Source of the DNA: Bacillota bacterium
GTDB lineage: Bacteria > Bacillota > Clostridia > Christensenellales > SZUA-584
Assembly (NCBI GenBank): GCA_023459495.1
Contig: JAEWTL010000085.1
Span: forward strand, 62,001 to 126,000
Reading direction: 5' to 3'
Length of the DNA stretch: 64,000 bases
The notes beneath the pieces were generated by a model that saw only the letters and a program-made list of their open reading frames with translations, searched no databases and was not told the origin of the DNA. The position numbers and the translations under genes were made by a program. Shown here piece after piece: positions 40,427 to 51,502 of this stretch; within the stretch, counting starts at the first letter, position 1; each line of letters opens with the position of its first letter.

Positions 40427-40660
40427 ATGGAAGAACGTATTATACAAATAACAAAAAGAATTCCTCAGATTCCCCAAAGAGATTTGACTGAAATCGCTGA
40501 TATGTTGGAACATAACGAATGGGGACTTGCGTTCGAAATCGTATGCTCCAGCGTTACTGAAGGAAATATCACGATAGACAAGGAGACATATGCTGAAAAA
40601 GCGAAAGTCGGACTTGCTATGGGGATGGAAAGCGCTCGGTGGGACCACTTAGCGCATTGA
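40427..40660 (+). CDS. MafI-family immunity-like protein
   Basis: The 77-residue product (MEERIIQITKRIPQIPQRDL, then ADMLEHNEWGLAFEIVCSSV and AKVGLAMGMESARWDHL) matches the pattern of MafI-type immunity proteins, which protect against polymorphic toxins. No toxin gene lies next to it. The ribosome site is weak (GGGA, six bases before ATG 40427). The gene and the DNA just before it are clearly richer in A and T than the flanking genes, which suggests recent transfer. It ends in a strong two-way terminator. Confidence 0.65.
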   Translation: MEERIIQITKRIPQIPQRDLTEIADMLEHNEWGLAFEIVCSSVTEGNITIDKETYAEKAKVGLAMGMESARWDHLAH

Positions 40661-40672
40661 ATATAACCAATC

Positions 40673-40710
40673 AAGATAGGCCGATACATCACGTATCGGC
40701 CTATCTTATA
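40673..40710. terminator. strong bidirectional terminator between convergent genes
   Basis: AAGATAGGCCGATAC at 40673-40687 pairs perfectly over 15 bases with its complement at 40693-40707 around a five-base loop. It separates the immunity-like gene from ileS. Confidence 0.85.
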
Positions 40711-40749
40711 AATGTTGTGTTATAGGGAATGGTATAACCCTCCCGCATA

Positions 40750-43860
<3,111 letters not shown>

Positions 43861-43881
43861 TAACGATCTCCTTCTGTCATC

Positions 43882-44150
43882 AAAAAAGCGTCCGCCCGCA
43901 TGGGGCAAAAGACGCTCATCTTTCACGATACCACCCAAATTATGCCCCTTTAAGGATGAATACAGCCTTCAGGGCACATCTTTGCCGCGCAGTAACGGGC
44001 GCGAATCGTCCCGGCTTACTGTTGATTGTCTTCGGCCGGAAGGCTGACGGGTGATGGCACAAAACCGCTGGGTGTCGGGGCTTTCACCGTTTCCCCGCTC
44101 GCTATACGGAGCCTGTTTTGTCCGTGTCCCGCTTAATAGCCTTACATTTT
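43882..44150 (-). promoter_or_regulatory. T-box riboswitch of ileS
   Basis: Read on the minus strand, the leader has the T-box sequence AATTTGGGTGGTATCGTG (43924-43941) and then a terminator, AGCGTC pairing with GACGCT followed by six T (43917-43882). Upstream lies a Stem I-like region with GCTCCGTATAGCGAGCGGGG. By comparison with the metG leader, ATC at 44053-44055 (context GTGCC-ATC-ACCC) is the probable specifier codon, fitting isoleucine. Uncharged tRNA-Ile would favour the antiterminator. Confidence 0.92.
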
Positions 44151-44161
44151 GACGTTTCCTT

Positions 44162-44190
44162 ATTATAATGGAAAGCGGATTTTTTGTAAA
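44162..44190 (-). promoter_or_regulatory. promoter of ileS
   Basis: On the minus strand TTTACA (44190-44185) and a perfect TATAAT (44167-44162) are separated by 17 bases, just upstream of the T-box leader. Confidence 0.8.
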
Positions 44191-44413
44191 GGGCATGCCG
44201 CAAAGCCTTTTTTCCTTCGTCAAATGTTTGATATTATCGCTACGGGAGTCCGCTATTGATATCCTGTGAAGGGATGCAGGTCGGTTGGATTCGATCTGTG
44301 TTGGATGCAGATGGCATGACTGCCTGGTGCGCTTTACTGAAGCTTCGATTAACCTAATCCGCAATCTTTGTTAGCGCAGTCTAACTATTATGCGACATTT
44401 TACCTCATATTTC

Positions 44414-44442
44414 TTGATTACAACAAATAAAATAGGTATAAT
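44414..44442 (+). promoter_or_regulatory. promoter of the adhesin-sortase operon
   Basis: TTGATT at 44414-44419 and TATAAT at 44437-44442 are separated by 17 bases. The stretch 44191-44413 before it shows no gene or motif I can support. A small hairpin TGCGG-N7-CCGCA follows in the leader. Confidence 0.75.
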
Positions 44443-44526
44443 GCGTGTAACGATCATATATACACTCTGCGGTGTTCTGCCGCATTCATCATAGCCATGG
44501 TCGAACCAAGCGAGGAGATTACTGCA

Positions 44527-47500
44527 ATGAAAAAACAGCGCTTTACGATGTGGGTGGCTGCCCTGTTAATAATAGCCGCTACTGTGCTTCCGCCCTTGAC
44601 GGCGTTTGCCGCGGCGGACATTTCATCCCTTGCGGTGGAGATGTCCAAGCAGATGACCATTACCACGGCAACAGGTACGGTGATTAATCCGAGCTCATCG
44701 GGCGTTTACACCAATGTACCCAAGGACGCTAAGCTGCTGGTGCATTACGCGTTTTCACTGCCCGATAACAACGGGCTTACTGGAGACGATTACCTGGAAT
44801 ACGACTACAATGCGGGTGATTATATCGACGTGCAGCTGCCCTATGCCGTTTCTTTCGAAGCGCCGTCGGGTGGCTGGAACGTGCTGGACGAAAGCAACAA
44901 TGTGATAGGCCTGCTCTCCATCGCATCGGATGGTGTGGCCCGCATCACATTCACGGATTATGTGGAGACCCACTCGTCCATCCGGGGCTGGTTCTCGCTG
45001 GAAGGCAGCTTCAAGGACGGCGTTTTCGACGAAGGGGACCCGGTGCAGATCGACGTAGTGTTTGCCGGGACCATAGTGACGATCGGGTTTAAGGAGGATG
45101 GAGACCCTCTTTCTGTTTCGACAGATAAGAACGGCGTTTATGACGCCGCGTCCAACAAGATTACATGGACGGTTATTGTCACGCCCAACAAGAGCGTCAT
45201 CGGCATATCCGTAGTGGATACCTTCAGCAACAACCAGACCTATGTTCCGGGCTCATTCAAGCGGGGAGAGGTTAGTGTCGACGATGGCGACCTGACGATT
45301 ACCCCCGGTACGACCACAACAGAGATCAGATACAGCGGCCTTGCCTTGGATGCGGCCACGACGTTCACGTATCAGACCGAACCCACGAGCACCGCGTTTA
45401 CCGCCGAGACAGGCAGCGACGAGAATGTTGTGTTCTCCAACGGCGTGGACATATACAAGGACGAAACCCCGTTCGCGCACGACGACGCGAGGGTCACAAT
45501 CAACTGGATACAGAAAACAGGTTCCGTGACGTCTGCCGACAGCCGCTTGATCAAGTGGACGGTTACGGTGGACGCGGGCGGCTACGATATTTCCGGCTGC
45601 ACGCTGACGGATACCATTCCGAAGGATCTGGCGCTGTATGTGGACGCCACGCATCCTGTGCGGTTCGGCACGACCGATTTAACAGAAGCGGTGCTGGGCG
45701 GCGCCGAGGATACCTACACCTATGAGGCGGGCGCGGACGATACGCATATACTGACGCTGTATCTGGGCAGCGTGACGACATTCGGCACGTTGACGTTCTA
45801 TACGCGCGTCACAGACGAGGCTTACTACAAAATCAACGGCACCACGACATTAACCAACCGCATTGAGATGGACTGGGAGGAAAATCACTCCGGTAATCCT
45901 TGGGACAGCGCCGGCGTAAACGTCGGGCTGGGACTCATCTACAAGTCAGGGGATAGCGATACGGCTATAGATTTTGACGATGATACTACGAATCCCATCA
46001 ACTGGACGGTGCGGATTAACCGCAACCAGATTCCAATCAGTGATGCTATGTTCAGCGATATTATCCCCGCAGGGCTTGAATATGTGGACGGCTCATTCTC
46101 CATCGACCACACGGGCGGTACGTTCGACTATGACGATACGACCAAGGAGTTGCAGTACGATTTCGGTGGTACTATCAGTACCAACTACACCATCATGTTT
46201 CAGACGCGGATCACAGACTATGCGCCGCTGTACGTGAATCAGGATAATATCAGCGGCTATACCAATACCGCGACGCTTACCGGCGGAGGGATGGCGGAAA
46301 CCAGCGTATCGTCCATGGGACGCCAGCGCTACAACAGCGAGGTGATTGCCAAGACCGTGCAAAAGGTGGATGGTGTAGACTACGATCACACCACCCGGCG
46401 CGTAACGTGGCAGATCGTCGTAAACCGCAACGATATTCCGCTTTACGATGCTGTGGTTACGGACACCATCCCGGCGGGTATGACGTTCCTGCCCGAAACC
46501 TTCCAGGTGGAAGGGGTGGCAAGCCCGGTGACAGACGCGCTGGTCTATACGGTAAATCCGGCGGGCGATACCACCTCGCATGATACCTTCAGCTACACCT
46601 TTCCGGCAACGTACAGCGACGTATGCACCATCACTTATCAGACTGAGGTGAAGCAGGCAGCACTGCTGACGCAAGGTACGAAGAGCTTTTCCAACACGTC
46701 GCATCTTACAGCGACCGGTCTATCCGCATCTGCGACTGCGGTTGCTTCAATGAACAACACCATGGTTGTAAAGTCCATAGACCATGTAACCGGAGCGGAT
46801 TACGCGGGTTGGAAGATCGTCATCAACGGTGAAGGAATTACGATGACCGATATCGATGTCTCGGATGTGCTGCAGGAGGGGTTGGAGCTCGATCCGGAAT
46901 CTGTAAAATTGTATCCTATGACACTGGCGGTGAACGGTATGCTGACCCGTGGAGATACGCCTGTATCTACCAGCCTGTACGAGGTAACATATGACGAGAC
47001 CACGCGCAAGCTGACGCTGCGCATCCCCGGAACCATCAACGGCCCATATCAACTGGAGTTCATCACGGATATCATGGTGAGTTCGTTGGCCATTAACAAT
47101 ACTGTGACACTGAACGGGACAAGCTATATCGCCACATCGGACGTGGACGATGTGACCGTTGTGGTGAGTGAGACGGGCCTGGGTGGCACGGGCGTGCAGG
47201 GCAGCATTACCATCGAGAAGGTTGGTGAAAGCGGAGAGCCGCTCTCCGGTGCGGTGTTCACGCTGTATAATAACCGCGGCGTTATCGTGGCGCAGGACGA
47301 AACGGACGAGACCGGGGCCGTGACGTTCGGTGATTTGCCGATCCGCACCTATGTGCTGGAGGAGACTACGGCACCCGAGGGCCATGTGCGCAGCGAAGAG
47401 ACGGTGCGCTTCCGCATGGATACCGAGGCTCCCAACGTGTTCTATCAGTTCGCCGATGAAAAGATTCGCGCGGACGTGGTGATACTCAAAACGGGTGTGG

Positions 47501-47853
47501 ACGACGTGCCGCTTTCCGGCGCGGAATTCTCCCTGTACGATTCGGACAGCAACCTTGTCGCAGTTAGGACGACCGATGCGAATGGCAAGGCAACGTTTGA
47601 GGATCTCGTATATGGCAGCTATACCATCGTGGAGACCAAAGCCCCAAGCGGCTATGTACGGGCAGAGGATTCCATCCCCATCGTGGTATCGTCAGTAGAC
47701 GAAATTGACCTGACTATTCCCAATGTGCGCTATGATATTCCCCAGACGGGTGGATGGGTTGATACATGGTCACTGCTCGCTCTTGGCGGCGTGCTGGTGC
47801 TGGCCGGAACGGCTTGGCTGCTGATGAGAAAGCGCCGCGTCCATGTGCGCTGA
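44527..47853 (+). CDS. LPXTG-type cell-wall adhesin with Cna-like domains
   Basis: The 1108-residue protein has a signal peptide (about 1-28), then a long region (about 30-880) of collagen-binding-like beta domains. Repeated motifs mark at least five units, such as NKITWTVIVTPNK, RLIKWTVTVDAGG, NPINWTVRINRNQIPI and RRVTWQIVVNRNDIPL, each followed by a DTIPAGL-like turn. Two Cna-B/SpaA domains follow (about 885-975 and 980-1065), with VLEETTAPEGH and TIVETKAPSGY motifs that usually form internal isopeptide bonds. The sorting signal is IPQTG at 1071-1075, a membrane helix and the tail RKRRVHVR. The start ATG 44527 follows GAGGAG. It overlaps its own sortase gene, so it should be anchored to the wall for adhesion. 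Confidence 0.93.
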   Translation: MKKQRFTMWVAALLIIAATVLPPLTAFAAADISSLAVEMSKQMTITTATGTVINPSSSGVYTNVPKDAKLLVHYAFSLPDNNGLTGDDYLEYDYNAGDYIDVQLPYAVSFEAPSGGWNVLDESNNVIGLLSIASDGVARITFTDYVETHSSIRGWFSLEGSFKDGVFDEGDPVQIDVVFAGTIVTIGFKEDGDPLSVSTDKNGVYDAASNKITWTVIVTPNKSVIGISVVDTFSNNQTYVPGSFKRGEVSVDDGDLTITPGTTTTEIRYSGLALDAATTFTYQTEPTSTAFTAETGSDENVVFSNGVDIYKDETPFAHDDARVTINWIQKTGSVTSADSRLIKWTVTVDAGGYDISGCTLTDTIPKDLALYVDATHPVRFGTTDLTEAVLGGAEDTYTYEAGADDTHILTLYLGSVTTFGTLTFYTRVTDEAYYKINGTTTLTNRIEMDWEENHSGNPWDSAGVNVGLGLIYKSGDSDTAIDFDDDTTNPINWTVRINRNQIPISDAMFSDIIPAGLEYVDGSFSIDHTGGTFDYDDTTKELQYDFGGTISTNYTIMFQTRITDYAPLYVNQDNISGYTNTATLTGGGMAETSVSSMGRQRYNSEVIAKTVQKVDGVDYDHTTRRVTWQIVVNRNDIPLYDAVVTDTIPAGMTFLPETFQVEGVASPVTDALVYTVNPAGDTTSHDTFSYTFPATYSDVCTITYQTEVKQAALLTQGTKSFSNTSHLTATGLSASATAVASMNNTMVVKSIDHVTGADYAGWKIVINGEGITMTDIDVSDVLQEGLELDPESVKLYPMTLAVNGMLTRGDTPVSTSLYEVTYDETTRKLTLRIPGTINGPYQLEFITDIMVSSLAINNTVTLNGTSYIATSDVDDVTVVVSETGLGGTGVQGSITIEKVGESGEPLSGAVFTLYNNRGVIVAQDETDETGAVTFGDLPIRTYVLEETTAPEGHVRSEETVRFRMDTEAPNVFYQFADEKIRADVVILKTGVDDVPLSGAEFSLYDSDSNLVAVRTTDANGKATFEDLVYGSYTIVETKAPSGYVRAEDSIPIVVSSVDEIDLTIPNVRYDIPQTGGWVDTWSLLALGGVLVLAGTAWLLMRKRRVHVR

Positions 47854-48559
47854 CAGGACAAGAAAGCGTCGAAGAAGCTTTCGAAGGGTGCCACCCTGGC
47901 TGCACGTTCTACTAAGGTGCCTGCCTTGGGCATTGATTGCAGCGGGGCTGGCGGTTGGCGCATATGCTCTTTTCGCAAGGCTTTCAGTATCGTCCGAACA
48001 GCAGGACCTTGTGGAACAGTACCGCGGCACAGATCAGGGCGCACCTGCTTCGGCACAGGCCACGGCAGGCTTTGATACGGAAGCCTCCGCTGAAGTGCCT
48101 GCACTGCCCAACCCGGATGTGGCGCAGCCCTCGGAAGGCGAAAACAGCAATCCCGCCACGCTTGCGGTGCTGACGATCCCCTCGATCGACCTTGAAGTGG
48201 CAGTGCGGCAGGGAGTCGGCTCGTATTCGCTGCGATATAGCGTGGGGCACTACATCCCGTCCGTGATGCCCGGAGAAACGGGCAACTGCGTCATCATGGG
48301 CCACCGTAACTATACCTACGGTGAGTTTTTCAACCGGCTCGACGAGCTTACCGAAGGCGACACGATCATCGTGGAGCGCGGCGACACCATTTACACTTAT
48401 GTGGTGACGGAGAAGTTTGTGGTAGAGCCGTCTGACACATCTGTACTGGACCAGACCGACGACGCGATGCTGACGCTGATCACCTGCACGCCCATCCGCG
48501 TGGCGACGCACCGGCTGATCGTGCGGGCAACGCTGCAAAGTACGCAGGCGATGGGATGA
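47843..48559 (+). CDS. sortase (class C/D-like)
   Basis: The 238-residue transpeptidase has a basic N-terminus (RTRKRRRSFRR), one membrane helix (about 23-45), a linker, and a catalytic domain from about 95. The active-site residues are His154 in MGHRNY, Cys215 in TLITCTP and Arg224 in THRLIV. It starts inside the last codons of the adhesin gene, so the two are co-translated. It very likely recognises the IPQTG signal of that protein. The absence of a C-terminal membrane helix argues against a pilus-type class C enzyme and fits class D better. Confidence 0.93.
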   Translation: MCADRTRKRRRSFRRVPPWLHVLLRCLPWALIAAGLAVGAYALFARLSVSSEQQDLVEQYRGTDQGAPASAQATAGFDTEASAEVPALPNPDVAQPSEGENSNPATLAVLTIPSIDLEVAVRQGVGSYSLRYSVGHYIPSVMPGETGNCVIMGHRNYTYGEFFNRLDELTEGDTIIVERGDTIYTYVVTEKFVVEPSDTSVLDQTDDAMLTLITCTPIRVATHRLIVRATLQSTQAMG

Positions 48560-48570
48560 CGGAAAAATGA

Positions 48571-48608
48571 AAGGGCTTCCGCCCAAGTGATCGGAAGCCC
48601 TTGTTTTT
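48571..48608. terminator. terminator of the adhesin-sortase operon
   Basis: AAGGGCTTCCG at 48571-48581 pairs with CGGAAGCCCTT at 48592-48602, followed by G and six T. The convergent lipoprotein gene ends 14 bases later and may use the same hairpin. Confidence 0.85.
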
Positions 48609-48621
48609 TACGTGGTATATA

Positions 48622-49458
48622 TCAGCCATTAGACGGAGTCGGTGTATACTCAAAGTTGATTGCTGCTCCGTCGGAATTCTCACCGGTAATCGTATTTCCC
48701 GTTACCGCATACCATTCGTCGCAGTTTTGCGGGAAACTTGCTGATTCATTTCCGGTCAACGCCGCTGGCTTGGCCGATGCGTTTGAATATCCGAATACAC
48801 CATCCTCACCGGTGATGCTGTATTGGTAGAGCGTTCCCGTACCGTCATCGCTGGCAAAGTAGCTCTGGGAGACATAGCCAAATGATGTTTTGTAATATTC
48901 CGAATAGACTGTCTCCGCACCGTCAACGGAGACCATCATTACCATAGATTCTGCGGCCGGATTGAAGATGGCGTTATACACCATGGCTTTCCCGTCCGAT
49001 CCGGTATACGTCATCGTATAGGAATTCCCGTCGACGGAGTAAATTACACCTTGAGCGCCCAAGTAGGCCATTGAAGCAGCTACAGTCGCCTCGTCATACC
49101 CCATCATGGCGATCGGTGCGAGTGCAAGATCGGCCATGGATACGCCTGCAATCGTGATGTAAGCCATCATTGCGTTTTCATCCTGTCCTAATCCGTCGGT
49201 GAGCCTATTGATCACGACATACTTTGCATCAGTGAACGCGGTATAAGAATCGACAACGGGATTGCCTGTGCTGACTGTGCCGTTGGTGACAGGCGCTTCG
49301 GCTGATACGTCATCTGAAACTTCTGTGGTCGTGTCGCTTACTTCAGAGCTGACTTCTTGATCGTCATCATCGGTATCGGTCCTGCCTGGGCCGCTACAAC
49401 CTGCCAGTAGAGTGAGCGCCAGCATCATGGCTACAAATAATGCAATCCATTTTTTCAT
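48622..49458 (-). CDS. lipoprotein of unknown function
   Basis: The 278-residue product has a lipoprotein signal with lipobox LLAGC (Cys21), an acidic Asp/Glu/Ser/Thr linker (about 22-62), then a domain with VVDSYTAFTDAKYVVINRLT, IAGVSMADLALAPIAMMGYD and beta-rich segments such as SYTMTYTGSDGKAMVYNAIF. I do not recognise the domain. The start ATG 49458 follows AAGGAGGG, and a promoter lies at 49543-49515. The gene faces away from the TM1266-type gene. Confidence 0.8.
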   Translation of the reverse strand: MKKWIALFVAMMLALTLLAGCSGPGRTDTDDDDQEVSSEVSDTTTEVSDDVSAEAPVTNGTVSTGNPVVDSYTAFTDAKYVVINRLTDGLGQDENAMMAYITIAGVSMADLALAPIAMMGYDEATVAASMAYLGAQGVIYSVDGNSYTMTYTGSDGKAMVYNAIFNPAAESMVMMVSVDGAETVYSEYYKTSFGYVSQSYFASDDGTGTLYQYSITGEDGVFGYSNASAKPAALTGNESASFPQNCDEWYAVTGNTITGENSDGAAINFEYTPTPSNG

Positions 49459-49514
49459 GTTTAAATATACCCTCCTTGGCTTAAATTCGATTTAATCCGG
49501 ATAATTAAGTTAAA

Positions 49515-49543
49515 ATTTTACCATAAGGTTACTAATTATTCAA
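49515..49543 (-). promoter_or_regulatory. promoter of the minus-strand lipoprotein gene
   Basis: On the minus strand TTGAAT (49543-49538) and TAAAAT (49520-49515) are separated by 17 bases. Confidence 0.65.
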
Positions 49544-49614
49544 GTTAAGGGCAAATATTTTGCATAATGATCCATAGCGTCTTTAATCATACTCGAATTT
49601 TATAAATAACGCAG

Positions 49615-49643
49615 TTGCCTTTTTTAAGACTTTGTGATATTAT
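49615..49643 (+). promoter_or_regulatory. promoter of the TM1266-type gene
   Basis: TTGCCT at 49615-49620 and TATTAT at 49638-49643 are separated by 17 bases. The predicted transcript begins near 49650, giving a leader of about 175 bases. Confidence 0.65.
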
Positions 49644-49649
49644 TCACAC

Positions 49650-49800
49650 AGATGGAAGTGAGGGAAACCTTTCGTCCGTCAGAAAAACAACAAACCTGTA
49701 CTGACAGCGGAGGCTAACAGCCTTGACTGGAAGGCATGGCGTCACAACACAAGCGGATGCTTGGATTTGCGTTGGACCTGCCTTTCATGGCAGGTTTTTT
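49650..49800 (+). promoter_or_regulatory. structured leader with terminator, candidate riboswitch
   Basis: The leader ends in an intrinsic terminator, ACCTGCC (49776-49782) with GGCAGGT (49789-49795) and a run of T to 49800, before the ribosome site GAAGGAG of the TM1266-type gene. Upstream are a GTCAG/CTGAC pair and a small AGGCT-AAC-AGCCT hairpin. GGAAGGCA at 49729-49736 can pair with TGCCTTTC at 49779-49786 (one G-U), which would break the terminator stem. Two exclusive folds of this sort are typical of riboswitches and attenuators. I cannot match it to a known ligand class. Confidence 0.6.
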
Positions 49801-49824
49801 GGTTCCATGGGAAGGAGTGTATGG

Positions 49825-50076
49825 ATGCAAAGGATCGCAGTAATCAGCGCGATACTGGAGAACCCGCAGCACAGCCAGGGCGAATTCAATGCGCTCGTCG
49901 CAGGCTTTAAAGGGCTGGTGAAGGGGCGCATGGGGCTGCCTATGAGTGAGTACGGTGTATCGGTTATTACCATCGTACTTATGGGCGAACTGGACGACAT
50001 CAACAACCTGACCGGTAAACTGGGTGCGCTGGAAGGTGTGCAGGTGAAGACGTCGGTATCTAAAAGAGAGTTTTAG
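49825..50076 (+). CDS. TM1266-family iron-only hydrogenase system regulator-like protein
   Basis: The 83-residue protein starts at ATG 49825, seven bases after GAAGGAG (a nearby ATG at 49821 is out of frame). It has the small ACT/ferredoxin-like fold of the TM1266 family: MQRIAVISAILENP, GLVKGRMGLPMSEYGVSVIT and LTGKLGALEGVQVKT. Relatives are named putative [FeFe]-hydrogenase regulators from gene context in other genomes, but their action is not proven. Here no hydrogenase is in sight; instead an ABC solute-binding protein follows. A structured leader with terminator controls it. Confidence 0.85.
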   Translation: MQRIAVISAILENPQHSQGEFNALVAGFKGLVKGRMGLPMSEYGVSVITIVLMGELDDINNLTGKLGALEGVQVKTSVSKREF

Positions 50077-50084
50077 TCCGCTTA

Positions 50085-50162
50085 TGCGGCACAGCTTACC
50101 GGCAAAATGCACTTTGTAGCTGCAACATTTCAAGGAAGCGTTTGTAAGTAGACTGTGCCGCA
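50085..50162 (+). other. long inverted repeat between the TM1266-type and solute-binding genes
   Basis: TGCGGCACAG at 50085-50094 is an exact reverse complement of CTGTGCCGCA at 50153-50162. Directly inside, CTTAC (50095-50099) can pair with GTAAG (50144-50148), giving a helix of about 15 pairs with a four-base bulge and a 44-base loop. No T-run follows, so it may set mRNA stability or processing between the two genes rather than end transcription. Confidence 0.55.
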
Positions 50163-50208
50163 GTGCGGCCAACCATTTTAACAGGGCAAAAGCCCAAAGG
50201 AGTTTAAT

Positions 50209-51258
50209 ATGAAGAAAAAGCTATCCGTTGTTCTGGCGCTCATGCTTGTACTGGCGCTGCTGGCCGCATGCGGAGATGCCGATGTGGAACAGACCACATC
50301 CGTGCAGCCCTCCGAAAGCGTATCGACCACGGTCAGTGCTGAAGAAAGCGCCTCCGCTACGCCACAGCCGACCGATCCGCCGTCCTTCAACGCGGATAAC
50401 CCGCTTTCTGTGGCGACGCTCGCCGGCCCGACCGGCATGGGCATGATCCAGCTGTTCGACAACCCGGCTTATGACGTGAGCCTGTATACCAGCCCGGACC
50501 AGATCACGGCAAAGGTGATCAGCGGCGAGGTGCAGGCCGCTGCGGTGCCTTCCAACGTGGCGGCGGTGCTGTACAACAAGATGGGCGGAGGCCTTAAGAT
50601 CGCTGCAGTTACCACGATGGGTGTGCTGTACATCCTTGAGAACGGCAACTCGGTAAACAGCGTGGCCGATCTCTCAGGTAAGACCATCTATGCTACGGGG
50701 CAGGGCTCCACACCGGAATACGTGCTGCAGGATATCCTCGAAGCCAATGGCGTAACGGATTGCACCGTGCAGTTTATGGGTGCACACGCCGACCTTGCCA
50801 ATGCAATGGCGTCGGGCGAGGTATCGCTGGCGCTGCTGCCCGAGCCGTTTGTGTCCACGGTGCTGGCCAAAAATCCTGATGTGACTGTGAAAATCGACAT
50901 CAACGCGGAGTGGCAGAAGATCTACGGCACGGATGCGGGCATGCCGATGGGCGTATTGGTCGTCTCCGATACGCTGGCCCAAGACGCGGCAGGCATGGCG
51001 CAGCTGATTACGGACTGCAAGGCTTCGGCGGATTACGTGACAGCGGACAGCGAAGCGGCAGCAACGGAAATCGTTGCACAGCAGATTGTGGGCTCGGAGG
51101 CCATTGCGCTCTCCGCGATACCGCGCTGTGGGATATCCTTCATCACGGGCGAGGATGCTAAAGCGATTCTCGGAGACTATTTCACACTGATGGCGGAGAG
51201 CGATCCGGCATCTTTGGGCGGTTCTATACCGGACGACGCGATCTATTACATGCCGTAA
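50209..51258 (+). CDS. ABC transporter solute-binding lipoprotein (NMT1/SsuA-like)
   Basis: The 349-residue protein has a lipoprotein signal with lipobox LLAAC (Cys21), a short Ser/Thr/Pro linker (about 22-62), then a type II periplasmic-binding fold. Motifs are SVATLAGPTGMGMIQLF, VQAAAVPSNVAAVLYNK, LSGKTIYATGQGSTPEYVLQ and ALLPEPFVSTVL, as in NMT1/THI5-like and SsuA-like binding proteins for sulfonates, pyrimidines or similar small molecules. No permease or ATPase gene lies next to it, so it must share a transporter encoded elsewhere. It follows the TM1266-type gene by 132 bases; co-transcription is likely. The start ATG 50209 follows AAAGGAG. Confidence 0.87.
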   Translation: MKKKLSVVLALMLVLALLAACGDADVEQTTSVQPSESVSTTVSAEESASATPQPTDPPSFNADNPLSVATLAGPTGMGMIQLFDNPAYDVSLYTSPDQITAKVISGEVQAAAVPSNVAAVLYNKMGGGLKIAAVTTMGVLYILENGNSVNSVADLSGKTIYATGQGSTPEYVLQDILEANGVTDCTVQFMGAHADLANAMASGEVSLALLPEPFVSTVLAKNPDVTVKIDINAEWQKIYGTDAGMPMGVLVVSDTLAQDAAGMAQLITDCKASADYVTADSEAAATEIVAQQIVGSEAIALSAIPRCGISFITGEDAKAILGDYFTLMAESDPASLGGSIPDDAIYYMP

Positions 51259-51275
51259 AGCTGTGATTACAATGA

Positions 51276-51309
51276 GGCGCGCAGGGGTAACACCTGGCGC
51301 GCTTTTTTA
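51276..51309 (+). terminator. terminator after the solute-binding gene
   Basis: GCGCGCAGG at about 51278-51286 pairs with CCTGGCGCGC at 51293-51302 (one bulged G), followed by TTTTTTAT. Confidence 0.8.
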
Positions 51310-51437
51310 TTATAAGTGAGATACCCTGTAAAATGATGAAATTAAGTGATTTTGAGAGCGCGGATACAGCTGTTTTGATTGATCGGACGTATGGGAAAGA
51401 AAGTGATGAAAACGGCGAAATGTTAGCTTAAATAGAC

Positions 51438-51454
51438 TTTGACTATCTTTGACC
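51438..51454 (+). promoter_or_regulatory. CtsR operator
   Basis: The reverse strand reads GGTCAAA-GAT-AGTCAAA, matching the CtsR heptad repeat RGTCAAA-NAN-RGTCAAA. It overlaps the -35 box of the hsp20 promoter, as expected for repression. Confidence 0.85.
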
Positions 51455-51467
51455 AAAAAGCTATAAT
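51439..51467 (+). promoter_or_regulatory. sigma-A promoter of hsp20
   Basis: TTGACT at 51439-51444 and TATAAT at 51462-51467 are separated by 17 bases. Confidence 0.8.
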
Positions 51468-51502
51468 CATTTTAGAAACGAAAGAGACTGGAGGGGATGA
51501 CG

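Noticed and set aside
49738..49765. Resemblance of part of the leader (GGCGTCACAACACAAGCGGATGC region) to the THF riboswitch core
   Set aside because: Only short pieces agree and their order and pairing do not fit the THF consensus.
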